This document shows positions 45,001 to 56,694 of a stretch of 64,000 bases of DNA, piece by piece. The position numbers were made by a program, and so were the translations under genes. Location: assembly GCF_032062135.1 (NCBI RefSeq), contig NC_092866.1:21559270-21623269 (forward strand), in the 5' to 3' direction. The stretch is from Pyxicephalus adspersus (taxonomy: Eukaryota > Chordata > Amphibia > Anura > Pyxicephalidae). Within the stretch, counting starts at the first letter, position 1, and each line of letters opens with the position of its first letter. Below the pieces are notes generated by a model. It ran no database searches and was not told where the DNA came from. It saw only the letters and a program-made list of their open reading frames with translations.

Positions 45001-46039
45001 TCATTAACCAAATGTATAACTAACTGAAAGAACAAGAACAAAAGAGAAATATGTGGAATAAACAGATTGAAAAAAAAAAAACTGATCTTGAAGAGGATGG
45101 TTTATTGTAGAATAGATAATTGAGTTGATTTACTAAAAGTGATCTTAGTGAATGTGGGAAAGCTTTGCTGACTTAAATCAGCCAATCATATGCAAGTAAA
45201 ATCATTTTAAATTTCCTTGCATGTGTGAAATAAAACATAAATTAATAAATACAAATAATAAATGAATTTATAAATTAAATTCAAGCAAAAATTGTGTTTC
45301 TTAGTGGTACAAAATTAAGTGTTTACATAAAACACAGCTTTACCTAATTTACCTAGCTCAGTAAAAATTCCCTTTGCAAAAAGAATATATTCCAATTATA
45401 TCAACTCAACTTGCAAAACAACAAACTTGAAATTCTACTTTTAATGCAGGTTTTTTTCTTTGTTTTGCAGGTTGACATTACAACAGATTAGGTAATTCTT
45501 AACTGTGGATGTCCTAACACGGCTTTTACAGCTGATCAATATTTGGCTACAATCTAATATCAAATGGAATGAAATAGTCAGAGCACTTGGTTTCAGCTCC
45601 AAGGATTAGGCATGCAACTGTAGTGATTTAACATAGATACTTTTGGTGCATTTTAAAATGTATTTAAAGAAAAAATATTTTGCTGAATGCGGACAGATTA
45701 GAATCCCTGTTTGAGGTTTATTTTTATCCCTAATGTGGTATTTTACTCCTGGTTGACTATTATCACCAGGAGTAAAACTACAGAAAAATCCAATGATTTG
45801 TCATCAGAACAGAATTAAAAGGGCATATAGGAGCGTATGGGACTGTTAGATTTCATTGGTAATAAAGAGGATTCCCCTGACCTTGTAGAGATTTCCTGTT
45901 TTGTCTAAAGAACAGGAATCTTTAAATAATAACATATATGACAAATGGCAAGGAAAACAATGATACTATTTAAATGAAAAAATGTTTAGGGTTATATGTA
46001 CCTTAAAGCATACCAATATTGAAATACACACCTTTTTGT
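42004..46039. other. Intergenic; one GC-richer patch at 42.2-42.8 kb
   Basis: 42200-42800 is more GC-rich than its surroundings and non-repetitive to my eye, with no splice-bounded exon. A 107-codon frame at 42930-43253 (MEMTAMHITEISTSD..) has no recognisable domain. At 45461-45491 a very strong acceptor (ttttttctttgttttgcag) opens only seven codons before TAG. A repeat-like pair of inverted blocks (actcctggttgac / caccaggagtaaaac) lies near 45750. No gene called. Confidence 0.35.
44600..44705. mobile_element. hAT-type MITE relic
   Basis: gagaggcacaaattgctcat, caggaaccctaagcaacctc and ggttaagaaacacaggtc match the 3' half of the 7003/7440 family. Confidence 0.5.
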
Positions 46040-46155
46040 AATGGAAGTAAATTGGACCCTCAATAACACTCTGCATGATCTTGTGCATGAGTAATAGGGA
46101 CACTGTTTATACTCAAAAAGACTTCTAACTACATACATTTCCCCCTGCCATGTAT
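46040..46155 (+). repeat. Dispersed repeat, copy A
   Basis: ggaagtaaattggaccctca, ctctgcatgatcttgtgcat, gggacactgtttatactcaa. Direct-orientation relative at 47545-47660. Confidence 0.65.
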
Positions 46156-47544
46156 AAGGGAAAACTAGTTATTTTAACAACTAATCATTGTATCTGTAAA
46201 TTGTAAAGCCTTGTAAGACATATCACAACAAGCGCAATGTTAATAACTACCTAAATGGCTACAGATTAGCTTTACAGTAGGGAAACAGTGAATACCAATG
46301 CTAATTGGGTGTTAATTAAACTCCTCTCTTTCCCAGTGATAAATGAGTCACAGTTCTAACATAACAGAAATCTACATTAGAACCTAATTGACTTTACTAG
46401 GCCTGGCCTGACTAATTCCCCTCTAGTGTAAAGCCCAAGATAATAAAAGGCCCCACTTGTTACAAACCAGGCAGAGTAAGAAGGAGAATAGTAAATTGTG
46501 CTGATATATGGTTATTAATAAATATTGAATATTTTCTACAGAGTTTGGGTATTTCAAGATAATTGAAATAATAAAAAATTATGTTCGTCAAAACTGTGAC
46601 CATACACGGGAATGCAATAGTTACATTTCTGTTCAATTGATCCAATGCTTCAATGACACAGAGTTAAACCATTAAGATCACACATGCTGCCCTTTGTGTT
46701 ATTAAAATGTTTCCAAGACTACACTTACCACACACGTCTCTATTTGATATTTCTAACTAAGCATAGCTTGACATGATCAATGATTTCCATAACACATGTT
46801 TAGGTAGAATGAACTATAAATTATGTGCCAATAATTAACAGACTGCAGCAACTCTTTCTGTTAGCATTTAGGCAACTGTGAAAAATAAAACAAAACTTAA
46901 AAAAAAAAAGACAAAAAAAACACTAACAAGCCCTATTTAGTTTATAGTAATGTAAAACAATTAACAAATACATTAATGGTAAATTGTTTATTAACCAATG
47001 TATATATATATGTGTGCCTGTCGATTGGAGAAAGCGTATTGATTGTTTGGGATGGGCATAAGCTGTAATCTATTTACATACCTACTGTTTTATTAAACTA
47101 AGATATCAGTGCAGCACAGCCTACCCTTTTATAATTATTTCTCATCTTTGATGCCACTTTAGCCTAATCTGTACTCCTATGTGTGCACGTTTTCTCTCCT
47201 CCCCATAGAGAATAGGAAAAAAGAATTGCAGCATTACTGCCTAACCGGAAGTGAAACCCCATGCACACAAATGCTTGCCCTAACACTGATTTGGCTATGT
47301 TCTGTTTTGTAAGGTAGCTGAAATAGGCTGGAAGTTGATGAGCAAATAGTCCAATACCAATGCTGCCTGATGGTTTGATGGTACTGTGGAAAGCTTTTGA
47401 GATACTGAAAAGTCTCTCTCAGCAGTTTCTTTATTGCAGAAAGAATGGAAAAAAATACATATTAAATGAGTATGAGTATTTTTCTAAAGACATCTTCTAG
47501 TTTTAAAAAACAGATTGTAATGGCTTAAATACAGCCATGTGATG
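46156..47544. other. Intergenic, nothing recognised
   Basis: AT-rich, with a short TA microsatellite near 47000. Confidence 0.4.
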
Positions 47545-47790
47545 CAAGTAAATTGGACACTCACCAAACTCTGCATGGTCCTGTACAAGATAAGGGCACT
47601 GTTCATACTCAGTAGGACTTTTGACCACATAGGGCTAGATCCCTTCTACATCACATATGGGCTACATCCCTTCTACAAAATAACTAACTTGCTGGTTGTT
47701 CGCAACTATTTAACTAGACTTACCTGGTCTTTTGGGGGGTTTGGGATCTTTGGCCATCTTGATGGCTAGAGTGACATAACTTTTGCGCAG
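47545..47790 (+). repeat. Dispersed repeat, copy B
   Basis: gcaagtaaattggacactca, ctctgcatggtcctgtacaa, gggcactgttcatactcagt match copy A. It continues into acttacctggtcttttgggg and ggccatcttgatggctagag, whose complement recurs loosely at 60168-60215 (gatggtcagagatcccaaac). The donor-like complement here is therefore repeat-derived. Confidence 0.6.
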
Positions 47791-47966
47791 GGCTTGTGCA
47801 CCTAGCTGTGCATTTAAAGCTTAGATTGCGGAAGTCAATTTCTTCTGCAATAAAGAGTTTTTTAAAAATTAGATTCAGTTTACCAATAAATTCCACTTTT
47901 AAGTTTGCATGATCAAGAAGAGCATTATTGCAGAAAAGGTCAGGTGACATCCCGTCTGCAGCAATG

Positions 47967-48183
47967 GTCCTGATTTATTAAATCTCTCCAAGGCTGGAGA
48001 GGATAATATTTTATACGTGAAACTGGGTGGTCAAATAAACCTGAAATATATCTGGTCCAGAATGGAATATGTTTGTTAACAAATAGCAAATTACTGTTAG
48101 GAACTCCATTCCAGGTTTGTTGGAATGTTTCACTGTTAATAGTGTATCCTCCCCAGCCTTGGAGAGCTTTATTAAATCTGGCC
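47967..48183. mobile_element. Palindromic MITE, copy 3 of 6
   Basis: gtcctgatttattaaatctc at the left; ggagagctttattaaatctg then gcc at the right; the interior is diverged. Confidence 0.85.
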
Positions 48184-48875
48184 CATTCTGTCTTACCTGC
48201 CTGATTGTCCCAGCTGGAATGTGGATAGGTAAGCCAATTGGATATAGTTCTGCCTTAGGATAAGATCATAATTGAAAGATAAAGAGGAGTCTTCAAAGGA
48301 CAGTGTTGCTTGGGGATGAGACCTCTTACTTCTTGCAAGTCTGGAACCCTTGGTGGTGTTTTTGCAGCAATGGGAGAAAAGTCCTATTTTTTTTGTGGAA
48401 TTATAAAGCACATTATTCGCAGCAATATTCACTCATCAAGAAAGAGAGCAGTTGATCTTGTCAATATAATATATCAAAATAAATGTGCTTTTGAGAAGTG
48501 TTATAAGAGCCAGTGAAATTTCTATTTGAAAATTGTTATTTCCTGAAAAACTAAAGTAGTGCTACAATTTCAAATCACATCCCAGCTTGAAGCTGATGGG
48601 GAAAATGTATTTATTTGAGAAATCATATTTTCATTTCCTTTGAAGTGTATGTACAGCCCAAATCTTATTTTTATGCTTTAGATAGACTAGGTAAGGGTAC
48701 AGTTTTCTGGAAATGTCTTTTAATTAAAACATAAAATGTGCCTTAATGTGCATGGAGATGCCATACTTACCTTATTTTGTTTTTCACGGACACAATATCA
48801 TAGGTGTAGTGCAATAGGAAGGCGGAGGGGGGGCTATACAGGGGGGACGGGACAGCAGCTGGGGAGGATACATTT
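48184..48875. other. Intergenic, repeat-like
   Basis: catacttaccttattttgtt near 48766 has a donor-like complement but sits beside a MITE. No gene recognised. Confidence 0.35.
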
Positions 48876-48953
48876 GGACCATAAGACGCAGGGACTTTTT
48901 CCCCCCACTTCTGGGGGGAAAAAAGTGCGTCTTATGGTCCGAAAAATACGGCA
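48876..48953. mobile_element. MITE end with strong hairpin (cgtatttttcgg)
   Basis: ggaccataagacgcagggac / ..aaagtgcgtcttatggtcc form an inverted pair around ccccccacttctgggggg, ending in gaaaaatacggca. Design similar to the 1967-2162 element but a different terminus. Confidence 0.7.
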
Positions 48954-49762
48954 CTCCTGTCCATTGTAAGCTTTTTCTGCTTTTCAGAAATAGGAATAGA
49001 AAGAATTGTGTTTTACAGCATATATTTATGGGACATATAGATGCACTGCTCCATAATCAAAGCAGTATGCATAATATAAAGCTTAGATCAAGGCTATTTT
49101 TAGACATTCAAGTGGGCTCCCAACATCTCTAATTCAATCCTCTGGGAGCTATGTCGTGCATGTGTTTGCACACAGTTCACCTCACATTGCATTTGTGGTG
49201 GTTTGCTGCACGGTTCCTGTAAGTAACAGGTAGCTTCTGCCCATCTTTGAGTGCTGCTTTTTTCGGCTTTCCAACTTTTGTGTGTTGCTAGAGAACTGAA
49301 GATGGCCTTTAATCCCTTGTGCAGCTGCAAACCTAACCAAATTACAAAGCATTTGCCAAAAGCCACTGTAGACTCTAAAAACTGCTCTCAGGCACATATA
49401 TAGACACCCAGGAGTGGCTAACTAACTGCATGTCTGAAAAAAAATCTATGGTAAACTTTGGGTACTTTTCGATTTATTATACATGCAATGTTCCTATGGC
49501 ATTAGACATTCTGTGACTGAAGACTGACATTGCAGACTTAGCCCCTCTACAGATGTCTGATAGACGTCGGAGAATTGTCGCTGGAAATGATCTTTTGTGA
49601 TCATTACCAGAAAAGCAGGTGATAAGGGGAGAAAAAGACAGAATTTTGTGGGGCAAAATGTTTTCTTAAAAACCAAACTTTATTTAAATATGGATTCTGA
49701 AAAACTAAACAAAGGTCTGCTACCCTAGAACTAGGCTAACATAGGTACACTATTCTTATATG
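48954..49762. other. Intergenic, minor MITE relic
   Basis: A degraded Harbinger-type block (ctggaaatgatcttttgtga near 49578) is possible. No gene recognised. Confidence 0.35.
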
Positions 49763-50045
49763 TACGAGGGGGTGCTGAGAAGTTCCTGGCTTTGCCTCCT
49801 TCCAGATGAAATAGAAAAATGAGTGTGGGGGCATATGACAGCCTAATATCTTAGTATGTAACTACAAATATCAGGTCTTTGTGATTCTTAAAACTGTTTT
49901 TTCTTTTAGTGAGAAGCTGTGATGGTAGAGGTACAAGTAAGTTTCTCGTCGTTGGAGTTACGGGCCGTCATGAAGTTTTTGTTTCTCCAGGGAAAGTCAG
50001 CAAAGGACATTCACACTGAGATGTCACAAACACTGGGCTGGTTTG
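49763..50045 (+). pseudogene. mariner transposon, 5' fragment, inactive
   Basis: A mariner-type terminus (tacgagggggtgctgagaag then ttcctgg) is followed by an ATG at 49922. The frame encodes a peptide containing LELRAVMKFLFLQGKSAKD then IHTEMSQTLG, the first helix-turn-helix of a vertebrate mariner transposase (..RAVIKFLFLKG..AKEIH.. type). After about 40 codons homology ends. The second DNA-binding helix set, the catalytic domain and the right terminus are missing. Confidence 0.75.
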
Positions 50046-50094
50046 AGTTAACTCTATCTCTTACATTGGGTCACTCTACTTGGTGGAAAAAACA

Positions 50095-50330
50095 ATTCTA
50101 CTGATCATTACCAATGACAAATTAACAAACAAGCACCCTTCTGTTCTATGGAGAAGGGAGAAAGAAGACGAGCGAGTGGAACCCTGGTATAGGAGGGAAC
50201 AATGGTCATTCCTGGTTGATGAACGACATCAATGGACTGCTATACACATGCCAGATTTTCAACCAAGATATGCACAGCCAATTATGTCAGATGAGAATCA
50301 TCTGATGAGTGTGCATAGCTTTAGTCTGAA
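50095..50330 (+). mobile_element. Harbinger-type MITE relic
   Basis: Core blocks cccttctgttctatggagaa, ggttgatgaacgacatcaat and tgccagattttcaaccaaga follow the order of 30416. Ends eroded. Confidence 0.6.
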
Positions 50331-51284
50331 ATGCTAGTTGGCTGTTTGCCTCTGGTTTCAGTCCTCAGATTTAGAGACCATAAGGTAACCTAAATGTGCA
50401 GGTGATTAAAATTAAGAAAAAGAATAGGAACTAGTTCATTCAGAAAGAAACCTCAGCAATAGTATTCTATTCTTTCTCAGTGCAGATTTCCTTAAATTCC
50501 AGACTGTATAGTATTTTCTATTGTCTTGCAAAAGTGATTCATCTAAATTTGCAGATTGTTTTGAATATTGTCAAGGGAAAAATAGCATTAAACAGTGTGA
50601 AAACGAAACATTATAGGCTTTCCTCCCACATTCTGTACAACAGCGTTTCTGCATTTCAGGAAAAGATATACAAGCAGAGCCAGAGACAAACTCATAAACA
50701 GCTAATGCAAACATTTGCGGTGCTCTTTACAATTCAATTCAGATACAAGGGGAACATCATTGTGTACCCAAAGGATTGAAACACTGAGAATTTAAGGTCT
50801 GTTCACAATATGTCAGATAAATAAAAAGCATTTCAATGTATTATGGGCAACCTTGCATTTGTAGCCACAACCTAACGCTGCTATTCAACTGCAGTTTAAA
50901 AAGTGCAAAAATTAAAAGTAGAAGAATTACATTAATGATGCAGTCTGTTTTTAACACTAAAGCAGAACTAAATTTCTTAACAGGTGATGTAGCTCAACCT
51001 GCAATGAAATCACACACGGCCATGGCCATGTATTTTTAGGTGGACTTTAAGTAAAGGAAAAAAATATCAAACACTTTTTAAATAGTTGCAGCAATATTTT
51101 ATGTTTTAATTTGTAAATAAAAATAAGTTTTAAGCAGAATGAATTATAGATGCCCATAGTACGCACCCCCAGCGGTGTTATATGCTTTGTTCCAACTATA
51201 AATTCATTTTTTGCTGTGCAACCTGACATGTTACAGAAAGTTAAAACAGATTTGCTGGCTGATTTAATGAAGGAAAAACATTTA
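50331..51284. other. Intergenic, nothing recognised
   Basis: A 99-codon frame (50480-50779) has no recognisable domain or splice context. Confidence 0.35.
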
Positions 51285-51435
51285 ATGTTTGTAAAGTTAG
51301 TCAGGTTGAAAAAGTAGTTAGTCAGCTCGAGAAAAGACATACATCCATCAAGTTAAATCAAGTTCAAGGGAAATAAACATACTAGATACATGCCTATTCC
51401 AGAAACCTATGCATGATTGATTTGGAGAAAGGTTA
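51285..51435 (+). repeat. Dispersed repeat (gacatacatccatcaagtta)
   Basis: gttagtcaggttgaaaaagt, aaagacatacatccatcaag, ..gatttggagaaaggttaaaa. Third copy of the 8605/38318 family. Confidence 0.65.
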
Positions 51436-52978
51436 AAATTAAGTTATAAGAAATAAGTGCTCTGACTCTGATCAGCTAAATGATATATTAAACTTCTAGA
51501 TTGTCTCCAAATTTTTAAAGTCTAGGAAGAAGCTGATAAGTCATCGATCTGGGTAGCATAAATGAGCATTTACCCTCTTCTCGAGTAGAAACAACATAAT
51601 GTTATGATAGAACAATGCCATACACTATAATTGGAAATCCCATCAAGATCTAATCATTGAATTAAGAGTCCAAAGTGCAGGAAAATGTTTATATCAAGCC
51701 ATGGGTTCACCCTCAAATACTAGATTAATATTTATCACAACTATGTTCTTTATTGAGGGGGGGTCTTCCTTCTTTAGTGTATAATAAGCTATGCATGTGC
51801 AGCTCCATGTACATATTCTGTTATTGGTATGTACTAAGGGTTTTTTTCCAGTTCAGCCAGTCAAGTTGGCCAAAGACAAAAACCTGCTTGAAGATGCGAT
51901 GAAGATGAAAGCCCTGGTGGTGGGAGGAACTAAAACAGTTGCATAGCTGAAAAAGAGCAATTGCAGTAACTACCAATATCTAAAGATAAGGTAACCATAC
52001 CTGCAATTTGTAGCAAAAGTTCTTGGGACAAAACATTTTTAAGAAATTTAAATAAATTGCTCCTGTGAATGACCTTAAGCCTACAGGCACATTACCCCCT
52101 GCTGTGAAAATGTTGAATAACATTGTGGTAAAGGAACAAGAAATGCACTCATGTGCATCTTCCTTGTTCCCAGGTCCTGCTGTTAAACTGATGATATGAC
52201 TCTGTTCATAAAGAGGTGTATCTCAAAGTCTTTGATCCTCAGGCTCTTTAAAATTACATTTGTTCTAAGAAGATAACTTCTTAAAATTCTTTGTAAAAAT
52301 ATTTACCCAAATATTTTATAGCTGAAAAAAGAGGTCATTCTAAAGATATAAAAGTATTTCTATGTAATGTGTGATGCATGACTTTAAAATTTACTCATCA
52401 AACAGGAACTAGAATTTGGACTTTGGCTGTTGGTGAGGTTGCAGTGCGGTTACCACTTCCTCACATCAGTGCACAGTTGCCTTTGGAGGAAGATACTATA
52501 TGCAGCGTCTACCTACTGCAGCTCAATAGAATATTTAAGGAGTGCCAGTGGGCCCACCAGTACCATTCACTAATGTCTTCTGTCAGTCTGCAAATGCTGG
52601 AATGAGTACTGCAGTGTGTTCTCTCTCTCTAAATCTGCTCTTATTTAAATAAAAAAAAAGAAGGTTTTTTTAAAACTTTTTATATGTTTGCTATGATTTT
52701 TACTGACATTTTCTTTGACTAGAGTTTTCTTTTAAAGATGAACTTTAAGTTAAAATGGGAAAGTAAATCAGTAGACATTGATTCACAAAACCACATTAGT
52801 GCCTCCTACAGAGTGAAATCTATACTGGTAAACATTCTTTTGTGATTAAATCACTTTCACCTAGGCTTTGCTAACATTTCCATGGACTCCGTACACAGCA
52901 AATGAACAATGCACCTAATAAGAGACACATTCCTTTCAGCCCAGTCCTAGAACATTTGCATGATGTGAGTCAGCAATC
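51436..52978. other. Intergenic, nothing recognised
   Basis: A 75-codon frame at 52378-52605 has no domain, and no paired exon was found. Confidence 0.35.
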
Positions 52979-53866
52979 CAGTGTGGTCATTGAGGACAAG
53001 CCATAATACACAAAAAACCAGTTGCAGCCATTGTCCACTGTTTTTTGTTGTGATACAAAATGTTTCCAGGTAGAGTATGTCAAAAAATAACAAACAAAAG
53101 CAATTGTTAGTAACTTAGTACCAGGGTGCTTTGTTTATTGATATGCTATGTGCATCTCCTTACTATGTAATCAGACGTTTTATATATAGTTTATTTATAC
53201 ATTTTATTAACACTTCTTAAAAGGTAATTTTTTTTTTTATAAAGGCTAGATAATATAGTAAGTGTTGTCATTGAGGACAAGTCATAATACACAGTAAACC
53301 AGTTGCAGCCATTGTCCAGAGATTTTGTTGTGATACAAAATGTTTTCAGGTAGTGTGTGTCAAAAAATAGCAAACAAAAGCAACTGTTAGTAACTTAAGC
53401 TACATACACACGTGCAATAATAGTCATTGGAAAGGATCTTTCAAAATCTTTTCCAACGACTAGCACTGCACAATGCATGAACGAGTGCTGTACATACAGC
53501 ACCGTTCTGCTCTATGCAGAGGGAAAGGGGAGAACGATGGAGTGGCACCCTGCTGTGTACTCTCCCCCTTCCCTTGTATTAAGATCGTTCGTCGCCCATC
53601 ATACGTGGATCCGCCAGGACGGTCGTTTGAAAGATGGACGACTGTAGCTGTACACGCGCCAGATTCTCGCCCGATATCGATTTGCCCTGAACTGATTATC
53701 GGGCGAGAGCCGTTGGACGTGTGTACGTAGCTTTAGTACCAGGATGCTTTGTTTTTTGATATTCTATGTGCATCTCATGACTATGTAATCAGACTTTTTA
53801 TTTACACATTTTATTAACACTTCTTAAAAGTTGGTATTTTTAGGAAAATGCTAGATAATATAGTCA
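52979..53866 (+). repeat. Tandem duplication, second copy split by a MITE
   Basis: Copy 1 (about 52979-53260) and copy 2 (53261-53397 plus 53736-53866) are direct repeats of about 280 bp. Shared blocks: gtcattgaggacaag, accagttgcagccattgtcc, acaaaatgttt.caggtag, gttagtaactta, gtaccagg.tgctttgtt, and gctagataatatagt. Copy 2 is interrupted exactly at TTA by the element at 53398-53732. Confidence 0.9.
53398..53732 (+). mobile_element. PIF/Harbinger-type MITE with TTA duplication
   Basis: Element ends are agctacatacacacgtgcaa and ..cgtgtgtacgtagct (inverted termini of about 15 bp), flanked by TTA (53395-53397) and TTA (53733-53735). Copy 1 of the surrounding duplication shows the empty site gtaacttagtacc with a single TTA. 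A 3 bp TTA duplication is the hallmark of PIF/Harbinger transposition. Interior: gtacatacagcaccgttctg, then a purine-rich block, then ggatccgccaggacggtcgt. Confidence 0.92.
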
Positions 53867-54250
53867 GTTACACCCATTTGTTTCAATAGAATTGTTTATT
53901 AAAGTGTTTATTAAAGTAGTTTAGGTAAAGCAAAGGGAATTACAGTATGCAATAATACACTTATATTATTAACATTGTGAAACCTAGCTGATGTCTGGTA
54001 ATATATATTTTTATATGAGTTGATATCACTACATTTTATAAAAACAAATATTTCAAAATGCAGGCAATAAATCCTTGATATGAGGATTCAGACTTTATTT
54101 CAGAATTTCATGATGTATTTTGAAATTAGAAGCACATATACATGGACAGCAACCATTTCTGGTACTATTGACTGAAATGTTAAACATGTTTCTTGCACCT
54201 TATGGGTGTTCCTTGGGATGTGAATTTTACCCTTATTTACTAAGCTTAAT
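53867..54250. other. Intergenic, nothing recognised
   Basis: AT-rich, no features. Confidence 0.45.
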
Positions 54251-54472
54251 TGCACTGATTTATTAATGCTCTCCAAGGCTGGAGAGAATACACTTGCATC
54301 AGTGAAGATGAGTGATGCAGCAAACCTGGAATCGATCTGGTCCAGGATTGAAAACATTTGCTAACAAATAGCTTGACTTTTAGGAAATCCATTCTAGGTT
54401 TGCTCGATTACCTAGCTTCACTGATGAAAGCGTATTCTCTCCAGCCTTGGAGAACTTTAATGAATCAGGGCC
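54251..54472. mobile_element. Palindromic MITE, copy 4 of 6
   Basis: gcactgatttattaatgctc at the left, agaactttaatgaatcaggg then cc at the right; halves complementary throughout. Confidence 0.88.
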
Positions 54473-55136
54473 AATGAGTTAACCAATTGCCAGATGATAA
54501 TTCACAAGTAAAAAGCCTAAATGCCAAGTGAAGCTCTTGGTATATAAACTCAATATGTCAATGTGCTAACAGACATTCATATAAACGTAAACAGAAAAAT
54601 ACCTTTACTAAAAGAATTTCAACTCTACAAGGGATTATTCACTAAGCTTTGTGAATGAGGTGAATAAATCATGACTTTTGCTCGTATATTATTAGATGGT
54701 CAGCAGACCCTCAATCATTAGGCTCAATGAAACATCCTTTATAAGTTATACTATATATTCTTATAGTAAATTCAATATTGTATTAAAATTGTCTATACCT
54801 TACCCCTGTCTTTAGAGCTCCCACCCCCCATGTTACAGAAGATACAGAAGATAGGGGTCAGAGTATAATTTTATGTTTAGTCAAGGACTAATTTCAAGAG
54901 TGTCAATGGATTTTGAGTGCAACACTATGATATGTTTTCATAGACACATATTTTAGTCTCTTGAGTGTCATTGTGTAACCACACTGAATTCACAGTTTGG
55001 ATCAGTGCACTACACAACTCACTAGGATACAGTGAGATCTTCTTACAGCTACAATGAATGTCTGTAGTGAAGAAAATAGCTAAGTTATACAACATTGTAA
55101 AAAACAGGCAAACTCTGAGTGTCCCAACCAGTTTTG
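54473..55136. other. Intergenic, nothing recognised
   Basis: No gene or classified repeat. Confidence 0.4.
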
Positions 55137-55139
55137 TTA

Positions 55140-55487
55140 GGCTTTGTACACACGTGCAATAATTGTCATTGGAAAGGATCTTTCACGATCCTTTCTAACG
55201 TCTAACAACTGCACAATGCATGAACAAGTGCTGTATATACAGCGCCATTCTCCTCTATGGGGAAGGGAGGGGGAGAACAATGGAGGGGGAGAACAACGAA
55301 GGGGCACCCCGCTGTTCTCTCGCTCCCTTCATTTCCATTACAATAATTCCTCATCCATCTTTCGTGGATCCACCAGGATGGTCGTTCGGACTATGGACGA
55401 CAAACACTGTACACACACAAGATTCTCATTCCATATGAGCCCTGAGACGAATATGAGATGGCAACTATTGCACGTGTGTACCTAGCC
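55140..55487 (+). mobile_element. PIF/Harbinger-type MITE with TTA duplication
   Basis: Starts ggctttgtacacacgtgcaa, ends cacgtgtgtacctagcc, flanked by TTA at 55137-55139 and 55488-55490. It contains a short internal tandem repeat (ggagggggagaacaatggag). Open frames across it (up to 113 codons) are not genes. Confidence 0.9.
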
Positions 55488-56300
55488 TTAGTCACAATAT
55501 ATTTTCTTATGACCACTATAAAAAATTACCACTGTTGCTTACTATTTTCATCACTTTCATTCGCTTGCTTATGGCTTATTAAGGAAATATTTGGAGTATG
55601 TATATAACTAATGAGAAAAGGCTTATGAATAAACTTAGTTTTTATTAGAAATATCAGTAGGGTAGCCTACCATCTCAATTTTAAATTATTAAAATGAACC
55701 AGAATTATTTTTGCCATTTCCCATTTCCATTTTTAGAAATCTAACTGGGTATTATTGATAACAACCGCAATGTTGTGCTAATTTACTTTTCTTTCATTTT
55801 AACACATCTGCATCTAATAACTAATCACTGGGGGCTGAATGCAACTTACATCTATTTTTCTATGTTACGCTGTAGTGAGGAACTCCTCATCCTAGTGATG
55901 GCTTTTTTTGGATTGTTCTGTGTACAAAGCACAAAAAACAAGTAGACTTTCACCCTTTCAACAATAGAAATAGTTTGTTTCCTGCTTTTTATAATTTGCA
56001 GTTTACTGACCTATGTTACTCTGTACTTTCTCTGTAAAAACATATGCAATTGAACAAACATTAGCATGGCACCGGGATTAAAAAGACAGCGTGATTATTA
56101 TCCTAAGTAAGCTGTTTGAGCACCAATCCTCCTATAACTAACAAATGCAGGATGTCAAATAAAAAAGAGATGTTTTGTGCAGTTATCATTATTGAGAATG
56201 GCATTATTTGTACTGCAAACATATCTGCCTATACATGAAGACAAATGCTTCTTCTGCCCACCGTGTGACCTAAATATCTAGCCGCATTATGGTCTAATTA
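55488..56300. other. Intergenic, nothing recognised
   Basis: AT-rich, ends at the assembly gap. Confidence 0.4.
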
Positions 56301-56612
56301 NNNNNNNNNNNNNNNNNNNNNNNNNNNNNNNNNNNNNNNNNNNNNNNNNNNNNNNNNNNNNNNNNNNNNNNNNNNNNNNNNNNNNNNNNNNNNNNNNNNN
56401 NNNNNNNNNNNNNNNNNNNNNNNNNNNNNNNNNNNNNNNNNNNNNNNNNNNNNNNNNNNNNNNNNNNNNNNNNNNNNNNNNNNNNNNNNNNNNNNNNNNN
56501 NNNNNNNNNNNNNNNNNNNNNNNNNNNNNNNNNNNNNNNNNNNNNNNNNNNNNNNNNNNNNNNNNNNNNNNNNNNNNNNNNNNNNNNNNNNNNNNNNNNN
56601 NNNNNNNNNNNN
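56301..56612. other. Assembly gap, 312 N
   Basis: Unknown bases. The sequence resuming at 56613 is the right half of a palindromic MITE, so the missing DNA very probably includes the complementary left half. Confidence 1.
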
Positions 56613-56694
56613 ATTTCAAGTTTGCTGGATCACCCGACTTTACTGATGAAAGTGTATCCTCTCCAGCCTTGGAGAGCTTTCATTATTCAGGTCC
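56613..56694. mobile_element. Palindromic MITE, copy 5 of 6, right half
   Basis: atttcaagtttgctggatca then gtgtatcctctccagccttg and gagctttcattattcaggtc match the right arm of the other copies. Confidence 0.88.

Noticed and set aside
55144..55485. 113-codon frame.
   Set aside because: Coextensive with a Harbinger-type MITE.
56287..56619. 110-codon minus frame.
   Set aside because: Consists of N bases from the assembly gap.
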